64,000 nucleotides of DNA from Alnus glutinosa (lineage: Eukaryota; Streptophyta; Magnoliopsida; Fagales; Betulaceae). The notes under the pieces were generated by a model, which was not told where the DNA came from, ran no database searches, and worked only from the letters and a program-made list of their open reading frames with translations. Position 1 is the stretch's first letter. Every line of letters starts with the position of its first letter. The stretch is from NCBI RefSeq assembly GCF_958979055.1, contig NC_084889.1:1426001-1490000 (forward strand), written 5' to 3'. Shown one piece after another: positions 45,299-56,787 of the stretch. A program made the translations under genes and the position numbers.

Positions 45299-48200
45299 AT
45301 GGCCCTTCTCGCGAGGCTTCCTCTCTCCAACACCTCCGTATCCTTCTCCTCCTCTCTCTCCCCCTCCCTCCCCACGCAATCTCGCTCGTCGTTTCGCGCC
45401 AAGAGTCCGCGTCGGAGGAGGCCCATCCTGACCGTCCGAGCCAAGATCAGGGAGATCTTCATGCCGGCCCTGAGCTCCACTATGACGGAGGGCAAGATCG
45501 TCTCCTGGATCAAGTCAGAGGGAGACAGGCTCTCCAAGGGTGAGAGCGTCGTCGTAGTCGAGTCCGACAAGGCCGACATGGACGTCGAGACCTTCTACGA
45601 CGGTATTCTCGCCGCCATCGTTGTCCCCGAGGGAGAGTCCGCCCCGGTTGGGGCCCCCATCGGCCTCTTGGCCGAGTCCGAGGAAGAAATCGCCGAGGCC
45701 CGAGCCAAAGCCGCCTCCAAATCCTCTCCTTCTGCTCTCAAACCCGCTACTTCCCCTCCCGAGACCGTTACCTCCACTCCCGCTCCGGCAATCCCTCAGC
45801 CTCCGCCTCCGCCCGCTAAGCCGGTCTCGGACGGGCCGAGGAAGATCGTAGCGACGCCGTTTGCGAAGAAGCTAGCGAAGCAGCACAAGGTGGATATTGA
45901 ATCGGTGGTGGGGACCGGTCAGTTCGGCCGAATCACGCCGGCTGACGTGGAGGCCGCGGCTGGAATTACGCCTTCGAAGAGTAGTACCGGAGGCAGAGCC
46001 AATGCCGGGCCAAATATCGCCGCCGAGCAGGCTGCGCCAAAACCCGCGGCTCCAACAGCCACTCCACCTCCGATTCCGGGCTCCACGGTCGTGCCATTCA
46101 CGACGATGCAAGCAGCGGTGTCGAAGAACATGTTGGAGAGCCTCTCCGTGCCGACTTTCCGCGTGGGTTATCCGGTGACCACCAATGCGCTCGACGCGCT
46201 GTATGAGAAGGTACATTTTGGGTCCGAATCATTCTTTGGATTCAAATTAGCGTACTTGGTGTTTGGGAATGTGATTTGGTAATGAGAGCAAGGGATTATG
46301 TGTGCATTTTCAGGTGAAACCAAAGGGTGTGACCATGACTGCTCTGCTAGCCAAGGCTGCAGCCATGGCACTGGTTCAGCACCCAGTTGTCAATGCAACC
46401 TGTAAAGACGGCAAGAGTTTTACGTATAATAGTAGCATAAACATTGCTGTTGCTGTGGCAATCGATGGTGGGTTGATTACCCCTGTTCTTCAGGACGCAG
46501 ATAAGGTAAGTGATTCCAAAAAATTCTGTGATTAATCGTTGTAATTAAGCTTAATAGGCACTGGGTTTCCGGTTTTCTGAGTTTAGAGTTAGTTTTTTAG
46601 TTGATTACCTGTATTTGATGGGGCAGTTGGATTTGTATCTGTTATCTGAAAAATGGAAAGAGCTTCTGAAGAAGACACGAGCAAAGCAACTCCAGCCTAA
46701 TGAGTACAATTCAGGTTTTTACTGTCATTTTTTCTTTTTGGTGATTTAATCTGTTAGGAGCAAATACAGTAAATTATTCTCGAATTGTATGCAGGGACTT
46801 TCACTTTATCCAATTTGGGCATGTTTGGAGTGGACAGGTTTGATGCTATTCTTCCTCCGGGCCAGGTGAGTGGTGACTTACAAGGGCTAGGATTTTTTGG
46901 CCTTAATGGATTGGTGGGATTGTTCTGCGTATTATAGTTATTTAGCCATTTGCTAAATGTTTGGGAATGATGTTCAGGGGGCTATCATGGCTGTTGGAGC
47001 ATCAAAGCCAACCGCTGTGGCTGATGCAGATGGATTCTTCAGTGTGAAAAGTAAAATGCTGGTAAGTTTATTTTCCATTTCCTTTTTAATTTATAAGATG
47101 ATGTGTTTCACATTCACAAGCTTATTAATTGGAAGACCATACAAGGATCCGATAAGGCATTTTGGGTTATCAGTCTGTCAATTAACCCTATACAGATTGT
47201 ACTATAAATGTATGAGTAGTTGGAGTATATAAAAACATAAACTATGGCAGTCACAATCTCAACTAATTTATTTGAAGTTCTGTAGTTCTAAATTCTAGCA
47301 GCTTGTGCGTCCATCATAATTTCAATAAATCTTAGAATCAATTGAATTTGGAGCTCGTTTAGACTAAAATACCTGTTGAAGTGAATAGACCAAAAGTTTC
47401 AGCTTTCATTCTTTTGTGAAGTCCAGTACAAGAAGTAGCACTTGGACCTTGGCTCATGTGATAAAGGTGAGCCGCTAGGTTTTGGTTCAAACCTTACCAA
47501 TATAAAAACTTTTGTGCTACCGTGATTCTAACAGTGAAATATGAGAAAAACCTGTTTGTTATAAGTGATTCTTTTGGGAAATATTCTAGTTCCCTTGTAT
47601 TATTCTGTGATAAACAAAGACCTGTGCCTATTTCAAAAACCTTGTAGTGATAAGTTATACTGCGGTTCAGCTTTCAATCACGAGAACAATGAGAATAATG
47701 CAGATACGTCTTTGGAAGTGTGTTTCCGATAATGTTTATTTTTGGATATTTTGGCTCAATCATTGTCCATTTCTCGAAATCTCAAAAATCTAGTTTATGC
47801 ATCTCCAATCCATTCTTGCTTGTGAGACCTGAAACAATGGAAGAGAACATGATCTTGAAAATATTTGTTGTTTTCATTTTTCCATATTTCAAAAATACAT
47901 TTTCCGAGGTAAAGTTTTTCCTAAAGTCCTTCCCTATCATCTAAAGAAGAATAGTAGACAGACGGGTGGTAACCCTATCACTTAGGGGGCCTTGCACGAT
48001 GTATAAGAAGTAGCTTCATACCTTTTTCTTTTTGGAGCGTCTCATTAGTATTCTCATTTATTTTAGCTGTTGACCAAAATAAGTCTTTCACAGTAGAAAA
48101 GTTTCTGAATCATTGAACTTAGACTATAAAGGAGTGGTAAAGCAGGAACTGGAGATGAGGAAGGAGAAATAAAAATAAAAATGCAAGGGACTATCCCTCC

Positions 48201-49581
48201 AGACCAAGAATCTATCATCTTCCACCAGGACTTGGACTTAGAGATTCAGAAGGGGTGTGGGTTTTGGGAATTTCTTGGTCATTCGTGTTACATTGGAATT
48301 CATTGTGTAAATGATGTTTGATTATAGAAAGAAAACTAGAGGAACTAATGAAGAGTCCACAGGAGTTGAAGGCAGGATAATATTCTTCTTCTTCTTCTTA
48401 CTTATCAAAAAAGAAAAAAAAAAAAAAAATTCTTCTTAGTTATGTGTTTTCTTTCATATACTACCTGTCTATTTAGGGGCACCTAACGCTTTTTAATGAT
48501 ATTTAGATATTGTCAACTACTTATTAAGAAAAAAAAAAATTGGAAATCGTAAAACAATGAAAATCCTGGACTCCAGGAGCTTAGGTTTTTTGCAATTTAT
48601 CTCTAAGGTTGAACTGCAATTTTGCTGGGTCTACTGTAGGAGTAATGCTATATATCATCCCGTTGTCCTCTTTTTGTTCTCCCAAAATTGATGTGGCTCT
48701 TAAAATGACCATTGAATTTATGATAGATCATTATTGGATTTTGATCTAATGGTGATTTTAAGAGCCATATCAATTTTGGGGGGACAACAGGAGGACAAAT
48801 GGATAATATGTAGCATTACTCGACAAAGTAGAATCATTAGAAGCATATATATCCATGAAATGCAAGAGAGCCAAAGTTCAGACTGATTGTTGACAGCTAC
48901 AGCAAGAGTAATGCTACATATCATTCCTTTGTCAACAATCAGTTTGAACTTTGGCTCTCTTGCATTTCATGGATATATATGCTTCTAATGATTCTACTTT
49001 GTATTACTTGGCATGTTATTAATGAAAGTAACTGTTGTCTGTGAGGGTTGTGAAGATTAAAGTCTTTCTCAAACTTAATTGTCCAAGAATATTACTCATT
49101 TATGCGGGAGAGAACATTTGAAAGGAGAGATTGTATCTGAACCTCATCCCAATGCACACCCATTTGAAATTACTGTAAGGGGAACAAAATGCTCCCTCTG
49201 AAGTTGTACCAACTAAATGGCTTTGAAGTTGAATTTGCTAATTTATGTTCTTTGACTCCAGTATTTCAATATCTTTTAATCACTGATTGGGTCGTCCCAG
49301 TTGGGTCCCTCTGCTATCCATGAAACATTATACATTTTCTGCATTTAATTTTGTCAATGAAACAGAAAACAGGTTCAACAGGTTCTAGGCTGAAAAAAGA
49401 TGCACCCAAATTTCTCTAGCAGTTTAAAAATTCTAGAGAAGATCTTAACCGAGTTGGCATGTGAATCTTTTAACAGGTGAACGTAACAGCTGATCACCGG
49501 ATTGTTTACGGTGCTGACTTGGCCGCCTTTCTTCAGACCTTTGCAAAGATTGTTGAGAACCCAGAAAGCCTGACATTGTAG
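45299..49581 (+). CDS. LTA2: Plastid dihydrolipoyllysine acetyltransferase, E2 of pyruvate dehydrogenase
   Basis: Six exons, 45299-46210, 46314-46505, 46627-46714, 46795-46865, 46978-47061 and 49477-49581, give 483 residues. Residues 1-47 are Ser/Arg-rich, a chloroplast transit peptide. A lipoyl domain follows with the lipoylated lysine K91 in VESDKADMDVE. A proline/alanine-rich linker leads to the E1/E3-binding domain at about 184-220 (TPFAKKLAKQHKVDIESVVG) and the catalytic domain 262-483. The active-site segment is DHRIVYGA with H456; most E2 enzymes have DHRxxDG, and the Tyr variant is, as I recall, normal in plastid E2. It makes acetyl-CoA for fatty acid synthesis in plastids. Intron 5 (47062-49476) is 2.4 kb and full of mobile elements. 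The start was chosen because it gives the transit peptide directly after the CT leader. Confidence 0.96.
47443..47515 (+). mobile_element. SINE-like fragment in E2 intron 5
   Basis: TTGGCTCATGTGATAAAGGT is followed by a box B-like GGTTTTGGTTCAAACC. This is the pattern of a second plant tRNA-derived SINE family. The borders and target duplication were not found. Confidence 0.45.
48380..48540 (+). mobile_element. LINE 3'-end fragment in E2 intron 5
   Basis: Contains TATTTAGGGGCACCTAACGC and TTTTTAATGATATTTAGATATT, then an A run, matching the 3' UTR type seen at 12.5 kb and 18.2 kb. No coding part remains. Confidence 0.5.
48640..48821. mobile_element. Foldback MITE in E2 intron 5
   Basis: The ends are GAGTAATGCTATATATCATC and, in complement, GAGTAATGCTACATATTATC, with further pairing (TTGTCCTC, AAAATTGATGTGGCTCTTAA against its inverse). 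The whole 182 bp folds into one hairpin. The terminal GAGTAATG sequence is shared with the element at 42603-42772. The 9-bp flanks do not match. Confidence 0.65.
48823..49002. repeat. 73-bp near-perfect inverted repeat in E2 intron 5
   Basis: The left arm 48823-48895 and the right arm 48930-49002 are complementary with one mismatch in 73, around a 34-base loop. The loop includes GAGTAATGCTACATATCATT, the terminal motif of the adjacent foldback MITE. The arms have no similarity to the MITE. Confidence 0.88.
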
Positions 49582-50505
49582 ACGGTGTATCAGGTTTCTA
49601 CAATTTGAAACCTGCTGAATTTCAGCCTCTATTTTTTGGTGCATAACGGGTGATAATAGTGTGGCTTACTGGAGGGAGTGCACAGCCAAGTTTCACGGTG
49701 GTCCAAAGCAATATTACGCTTGTGTTGTATTCCATTTTGTTTTGGGTTCATAAAGGCTTCCAGTACTTTTTCAGATACTGTTGAGTCGATTTTTATAGAG
49801 GGGAAAATAACCACGAAGTTACTCTCGGCCTGTTTCCTCAGCATGATTAGGTCATAAAATTCACATTTCAATTTGCAGTTTGACATTGGTTAAGCTCTTT
49901 ATGGTATGAACTTAAACAATCCCTTGGAATATAATAATTTACTTTCCTAAATCATGGATCGTTCTCAAATTTGCCTGCTCTGTCATCTGGCAAGATTTTG
50001 CACCAAATCAATTTTGACGAAAGATTATACTTGTCTGGCGACAACTTTATATATACAGATCACCAGATTTCACAGCCCTCCTGATAAAAGCTGCTGGTTA
50101 CAAACTTACAACTCCTGATATCTTAAAAAAAAAAAATACTAAATTTTTTCTCCAAATTAGGTCGGATGAATTTTCTTCATTCCACTATGCGCTTTTTTAA
50201 AAATGCACATGAAAATTACATGCATTTTTGAACAGGTCAGCTTCATAGACCAAATTTGAAGAATTTCCTCGCCCTAGTTTGGAGTAAAACCTTGTCTTCC
50301 TGTTAAAAATGCTTGCCATCAACTATGGCAAAACTTGATATCGCATACTTGTATACGAAAAAAGTATTAATGGGTAAAAAAGAAGAAAGAAGCGCTAGAA
50401 ATGGGTTATTAACACGATCTTCGAACAGCAAGATTCATGACAGACTTCCTAGGCTACAATGGAAGAAGAAATCCTGCATTGCTGATGTCCCGCACAAATG
50501 TGAAG

Positions 50506-51441
50506 TCACCAGTCCAAGCTGATATTCCTGTAGCGGTAAAGCTTGTCAATGTACTCTATCACTGGAAGCGCAGCACTGACATACCTTCTCATTTTCTTCT
50601 CTGCTGACTGATCTGCAACACCATCGATGATAAAAGTTGAGGCCTCTTGGGAAGGCTACATTTCTAATATAAAAATTGAACGAGATGATGGAAGCTAAGA
50701 TGTTATGCTCATCTGGTGAAGAATCAAAGATATTTTCATTATTGATGCACTATTAGATCAGGCTGAACATTACTAAAAAGGATGAAATGTGGTAAACCTT
50801 TCTTAGCAAGCCTCAAACAGAAAAGGCATTGAAAGAAAATGCACAATACCCTTTCATTAATGTGTTTTAATGAAAAATAAAAACACAGTTCTAAACTTCT
50901 AATGAATTGTATACCTATTACAGACGTGCTTACTATTTGTAACAACAATTTCCAATGTGTTTTCCTCTATATGTGATTGGATAAAAGCTGAGTTTATCTC
51001 ATTACATAATTAAAGCTAAACCCGTTATTTAAGCTTTTGCGTTGAGTAATATCCAAAATGTTACATTACAGTCTCACTCAGGGACAAGATCAAAGTTTCT
51101 AATCGGAAGGGGAGGGGAGTTCATTTCTTTTTGTGCTTAGTTTATAGAAGCAAATGAGCTGTGGTTTAAATGGGTATCAGATGGGTAGGGGTGGGTATCA
51201 ATTCGGTTCAGTTCGATTATGTGGTTTTTGGTTCGGGTAACTGACAAAGTCGGTTAAGTCGGTTAGTTCACCGACTTCATTTCGACAACCTATAATTTCG
51301 GTTAATTCGGTTAAAATCGGTTAAAGAAATGACGTCGTTTTGATTTTTTTTAAAAAAAGATAAAACGATCAAACGAAACGACGTCGTTTCTATCTAGAGT
51401 GTCGGTTTGGTTTGGGTTGGTTCGGTTAACTGGAAAAAAAA

Positions 51442-51473
<32 letters not shown>

Positions 51474-53619
51474 AGAAAAAGAAAAAGAAAAAGAAAAAGA
51501 AAAAAGGAACCGACTTTCGAAATAAATATCTATACCGACTACCGAACCGAAATAAGTTGGTATAGGCGGTCGATGGCGGTTCGGTGGCAGTTGGTAGGCG
51601 GTAGTCGAATATTTTGCCCACCCCTACAGATGGGTTGGATTTTTGAGTTGTTCACCAACTGTTTGGGCTTTTAATATTTTGGGTTTACTTTCTTTTTTAT
51701 ATGAGCTTTGGGGCTTACAAAGATGAGCTTTTGTTTTCATAGGAGCAGAGCCTAATTTTACCATAGCAATAATATACAATGCAAATCACTTGCAAGGTTC
51801 GAACTTGATCCTCAAAAGTAAAACTTGATTCGAACTCACCAGTTTCGTTGAGCTTGTGCAGAAGTTTGTCTCTTGTTGGAAGAGCATACATTCCAGCAGC
51901 AACTGCTGTTCTGACCGTCCATGAGTGGTATGGTGCACAAACTTGCGCATAAGCTGTTGAAGCCGCTCCCTTCAAAGTGTGATCTCTAAAAGTGAAAAAA
52001 AGAAAATTATTAGATTTTATCAGAAAAAGATCAAAAACAAAAAATCTAAGTATCAGAAATAGTAAAGAGTACTATTAGGGATACAATAACTTCTATTACA
52101 AGTTTTTTACAAACTGACGTCAAATTTATTTGTCAGCCACTAAACAACTAAATTTACCTATCAAATTTTGTTGCTTAAACAATTAAATAAACCGCGCACA
52201 CGTTAATTCAAACCCATTGCCTCTATTTTTCATAAATATTGATATATGAGGCAAACTGTGGAGTCAGGGTTTAAACTTAAGATTTTTGCTTTAATACCAA
52301 CATACCATGTTAAATCACAAAAGCATGTTTAAACAGAGAACAAATAGATGCTGCATCTTATTCAAACTGCAGTATGCAATAGGGGAAAAGAAAGAAAGAA
52401 AAAAGATAAAGTTATGAAGGGGGAGAAACATACTCAGTTGAAAAAAAGTGCTCAAATAAAGCTCTGATGAGGTCAAGACCCTGTCTAACTCGTCGTAAAT
52501 TACGTGAATGGCTTCCTTGTTTCTTTACCGTGCCATTTGAAACATCGAGATCAAGTATTTCTTGTAAGGTGCTATGCGTCCTCGATGCTTCCTTAAGATC
52601 GTGTACCTGTATGCATCAAAAGGAGAATTGGATTCAGGAACCACATCTATCTGGATGCACCCATGGAGTATTTACAGTTGAGAGGTCATCGGTAGGAGTA
52701 AAATTTGCAATTTTTAACACAAGAACTCGATACAATCCCATCACGAAATTAGCGAGTCAAGATTAAGAGGTCTTATTCGTTTAATTAAATAGGCCAAAGT
52801 TAGTATTAACCTATATAATTTTATATTCATGTCTCGACACGACTGAACAGGACATGCGACATAAATGAACAGTACATGTAAATGTTAGAAGAAACACAAA
52901 CTGAAGGCAAGATCAAAGGCCCCCTGATGTCTCCAAATGTGCATGCAATACATCAAACTTCAGTAATTCCCTGATCATCAACTGAATTGGTGGACTTCTT
53001 CACTTTTTCATGCAGTCTAGAATTATAGCAAAGAAAAGAAAGTAATTTTTGCCCCGAGTCAATTTATCAATATATTATCTACTTGGCGCTCCATATTAAA
53101 GCACCCTGGAAATATTACATTCCAATAAAATTGAATGCTTCACCTCGAAGTAATCACGATTTGGGAGAGGAAAAAGAAAAAGAAGAAGAAGAAGAAATAT
53201 TTGTGAATTTAGATTCCTTCATAAATTTATAAATACTTAAAAATTAATTAATTTGCACCCAAAAACACAATAATTTTATATCAATAACTTTATTTTTATT
53301 TTGACTTTCAATTATATGTGAAACTCCCCAACGAACGATCATACATTCTCCACAATGAGGAAAAAATAAATGGGTAGTGAAAAACAACCTTGGAGACGTA
53401 CTCCGACTCGGCGAACTTGAAAGCGAGGCCGAGGCATCCAAAAAGAATGGAAACCCAAGAGCAGGCGTCGCAGAACGTGTCCAAGCGGAGCCGCGCCTCT
53501 TCTTTGGACTCATCCTTCCTCGAATTCAAGAGCTTGGCGAGCTCCTCGAAGGCATCCGCTATGGCCGATAGAGGCGTCACTGCGCCATCGCTGAAACTTT
53601 CTGCTGCCACCCCGTCCAT
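50506..53619 (-). CDS. ACD11-like glycolipid (ceramide-1-phosphate) transfer protein
   Basis: Four exons, 53389-53619, 52434-52606, 51840-51985 and 50506-50612, give 218 residues; ACD11 itself has 206. The GLTP fold is all-helical. Residues 50-80 hold CDACSWVSILFGCLGLAFKF and the acidic D80 in KVHDLKE. Residues 109-130 hold SHSRNLRRVRQGLDL with R112 and R116. H155 lies in CAPYHSWTVRTAV. By comparison with the family, D80, R112, R116 and H155 likely contact the lipid head group. ACD11 transfers ceramide-1-phosphate, and its loss triggers cell death in Arabidopsis. The gene is convergent with E2. Intron 3 (50613-51839) contains an hAT element. Confidence 0.92.
51186..51626. mobile_element. hAT-like MITE with an exact 8-bp target duplication
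   Basis: It begins TAGGGGTGGGTATCAATTCG and ends ATTTTGCCCACCCCTA. It is flanked by exact CAGATGGG at 51178-51185 and 51627-51634. The interior has GTCGGTTAAGTCGGTTAG-type repeats and a long A/G run at 51433-51506. It lies in intron 3 of the ACD11-like gene. Elements at 29247 and 36769 have related ends. Confidence 0.9.
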
Positions 53620-54540
53620 CTCATTGGCTCGTTTTGGCTGTGCTCAAAAGCCTATATATTCCTCGTCACCGCCATTTTTGAATCCGTGACTCTGGGGTTT
53701 GATATTTTCTATTCAAAGAGAGAGAGAGAGAGAGGGACGAGTCTGGAAGAGCAATGGGGATATTGGGTCCCACGCGGTAAAGTCTTTGCTTGCTTTGGGT
53801 TCTTTTGTGTTGGAAAGAGATGCGACGTGTGAGGAAATAGAAGGTGGTTTGAAGGTTCGCTACGGATGCGCTCTGCCTAAAGACGCAACCTTTCTTTGCT
53901 TGTTAACAAGAAACACACGCAGAGAGAGAGAGAGATTAGGAAAGGTCAAAGAGGCACGTGTGTTGTGTGTTGGGCCCAATACGGCCCAAGTAGAAGGATG
54001 AGTAAGGCACGTGAGCCCACGATCTCCCAGAATCAGATTCAGGGGAGGGGACCCATTCGAATGCGGCATAAATTCTGTATTCATGATGGGCCGAATCTCG
54101 TTCTTCTTTTTCTAATAAATTAATTATAAGACTGTTCATCCAAGGTGGATGGAATTTCGTATCTCCTGTCTATGAGATAATTTTCTATCTGACATAAGTT
54201 ATAAGTTGTCTTTAGTATAAGTGCGGTGATTAAACATGATATTTAAACATTTTTAAAAACATAAATAATTGTTATCTTTATATTACATTAAAACATTTTT
54301 CAAAAAAAGAAAAAGAAAAAAACAGCATTCAAAACAATTAACAATCATACCCTTAGATGATTCAAATCGTCATCATAGTAAGCTGGATGAGTTGAAGATA
54401 TACAAGAATAGGTGATTTAAAATTGTGTTCTTTTAATTTTAACGATGCTAGAAAATTAATTTTGCAAATAAGATCATTTACAGATCTTGTCGTTATTGAT
54501 TTACCAAGTTATATGTATATTATAAACATATGATCAATTG

Positions 54541-54544
<4 letters not shown>
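53620..54544. other. ACD11-like 5' leader and intergenic stretch
   Basis: A (GA)n run lies at about 53717-53735, about 100 bp upstream of the start codon. No further gene was recognised. Confidence 0.45.

Positions 54545-54629
<85 letters not shown>
54545..54629. repeat. (AT)n microsatellite, about 85 bp
   Basis: Uninterrupted AT dinucleotides. Confidence 0.95.
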
Positions 54630-54631
<2 letters not shown>

Positions 54632-54789
54632 ACAGGCCTTTTATAGGCTAAAAGAAAAGGAAAACTACAAATATGAACAGTAATAAATATTCTGCATATA
54701 TTTTTGAACAGTAAAGGTAGTAATAATTCAATATCCCGTATGTCTTCTGAACAGTAAAAGCAATAATAATTCTTGAGTCTTATGAGCAT

Positions 54790-54965
54790 TGATTATTTCT
54801 CTTTTGCATCGGCGGATGCAGCAATAATTCAATCTTGAGTATTGATTATTTGTCTTTTCCGTCGGCGGAAGCAACAATAATTCAATCTTTTGAGCAGCAT
54901 TGATTATTTTGTCTTTTGTGTCGGCGGATGCAGCAATAATTCTTGAACATTGATTATTTTATTGG
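54790..54965. repeat. Degenerate tandem repeat, about three units
   Basis: Three copies of a unit of roughly 60 bp containing TCGGCGGATGCAGCAATAAT, AATTC and ATTGATTATTT. The copies carry TCGGCGGATGC, TCGGCGGAAGC and TCGGCGGATGC. Confidence 0.8.
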
Positions 54966-55196
54966 CGGGTGTGAAACTGATAATGATTTATAAAGTCTTC
55001 ATATCATAAATGCCTTCTTTAAAAGTCTTTATGTCATAATTTTTCTTCATAAAGTCTAACATATCTACTTCAGAGATCAGTGATTCTTCATTATTCTTTT
55101 TGGATGAATGAAAACTTTATAAACCAACTAAGCACAACCAGTACTTACACTCTAGTCAAAACTTGAACAACAACCACTTAACAGGTAGAAAAAATT

Positions 55197-55260
55197 TTGT
55201 TTGTTTAGGCTTGTTGGGGTGGCAGAACCAGCAACTACCCCAACAAGCCTAAACAAACAA
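55197..55260. repeat. 24-bp perfect inverted repeat
   Basis: The arms 55197-55220 (ending AGGCTTGTTGGGGT) and 55237-55260 (starting ACCCCAACAAGCCT) are exact complements around a 16-base loop. It lies just beyond the LINE remnant's 3' end on the minus strand. It is not at a gene end, so it is not an obvious terminator. Confidence 0.85.
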
Positions 55261-55269
55261 GTTACAAAT

Positions 55270-56400
55270 TCTAGATGAATTATATCAAACCAGAATTTTT
55301 TGAGGTAAATTCCAAACATGAATTAAATCTAAGTTCTTCGCAAAAATCTTGAAGGTGTCTTTCTCCATGATTCTCGCACGAATCTCCCATCTGACCTTGT
55401 CAACTATAACATCCTCTGTTTTTGATGTGTTGCCATGAAGCAGGTCATTCTTCAGTTTTCAGAGATGATAGGTAGTAGTAGCTCCAAAGCTCAGCTTGCA
55501 CAAACTGGTTTTTAAGCTCCTGCCTTGTAAATCTTCAATGCTCCACTAAACCACTTCTTTCCAAACAACACACAGGTTCAATACCAAACAAGATGTCATC
55601 AACTCCCTCAACACTTGTCTGCTAAAACTACACTGGAAGAAAATATGGTCTCTACTTTCCATCCTCCTTCTATAAAGGAGACATAAACTATCTTCTACAT
55701 ATCCCCGTTTACTCATCTTCTCTTTAGTAATAAGAGCATTCTTAACGACTAGCCAGAGAACTAAAGAAGAAAAGAGTGCATGGAATAGACAAAGAAAACC
55801 ACATCACTTTCCACCAACCCACAAAAGTCTGCTTCAGTCTTAACAACTTAAAAGTTTCGGAACAAGAGTAAACACTATTTTTGGACTTCCAAATTGGCAA
55901 ATCCTTATCTCTACTGGCAATCTCTTAGAGACAACTTTGAATCTCATCTAAAGTATCAGATCTTGCACATGGCCAAAATCAATCCTTATTACGGATAACA
56001 GAGAAAAGGTTAGTCCTTGTTGAGCTACCTGCATCATAGATAGCTTTAAAATTTAAATCCATACGTATCAGGAAGACAACCAGTACTATGCGAATTATCA
56101 TCCCACATGAAAATCCTACTTCCATTTCCAACTTTAAATTTGATAAGATCCCTCGTCAAATCACGAATCTTCAGAATTTTCTTCCAACGACTACTCTAAG
56201 AACAAGATTGAGGGATAGACACTTGCCAAAAGCCATTTCCCTCCAGCCAATTTTCTTCCACCCAAGCAATTGTGCCATATTGCAAATTTGCAATAATAAA
56301 CCTTTCAAAGTGGTCAGAGAAGTGAGAACTTTGGTATTGTAAAGCTTGCGGTGCAAAGATTTGCTCTCCCTGGTCTATGCCGTGTAGCATGGTCCACTAT
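55270..56400 (-). pseudogene. L1 LINE C-terminal remnant, minus strand
   Basis: The minus-strand translation contains RDHIFFQCSFSRQV, then W(K)EVV, CKLSFGATTTYHL and DKVRWEIRARI. This is the zinc-knuckle end of plant L1 ORF2 (usually DHLFFxCxFSxxIW, LAxxVYxLWxxRN, IxxxVRxRI). Several stops interrupt it. Confidence 0.72.
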
Positions 56401-56787
56401 GGGGCATAGCTCTAGAATTTTGGTATGGAGTGTTCAAATTAATTTGAAGTTGTTAGGATATTAATTAAATGATTAAATTGATTATTATTATTATTTTTAT
56501 CAATTTAATATTTTAGAATAAATAGTGATTTAAAATGATACTAACTTAAATTTTTGGGTTAAGTCATAATTTCAACAATTACTGAAAATTAATAAACTAA
56601 TTTGGAACATTATACTAATGTTTTCTTTCAATCTATCCTTTATTGGTTATTTGACATTCCCATTATTCAAACTACATATAATTATAGTTATAACCCTCAT
56701 TTTTCTGTACAAGTATCTTCATTTCGAAGAAATGACACTGCAAAACAGGGGCAATATTAATCCAACTATGCCTAAAGCTGCAACTAA

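Noticed and set aside
51399-51674. Lysine-rich protein
   Set aside because: Produced by the A/G run inside the hAT element.
54545-54629. Replication origin or matrix attachment site
   Set aside because: A plain AT microsatellite; nothing else supports such a role.
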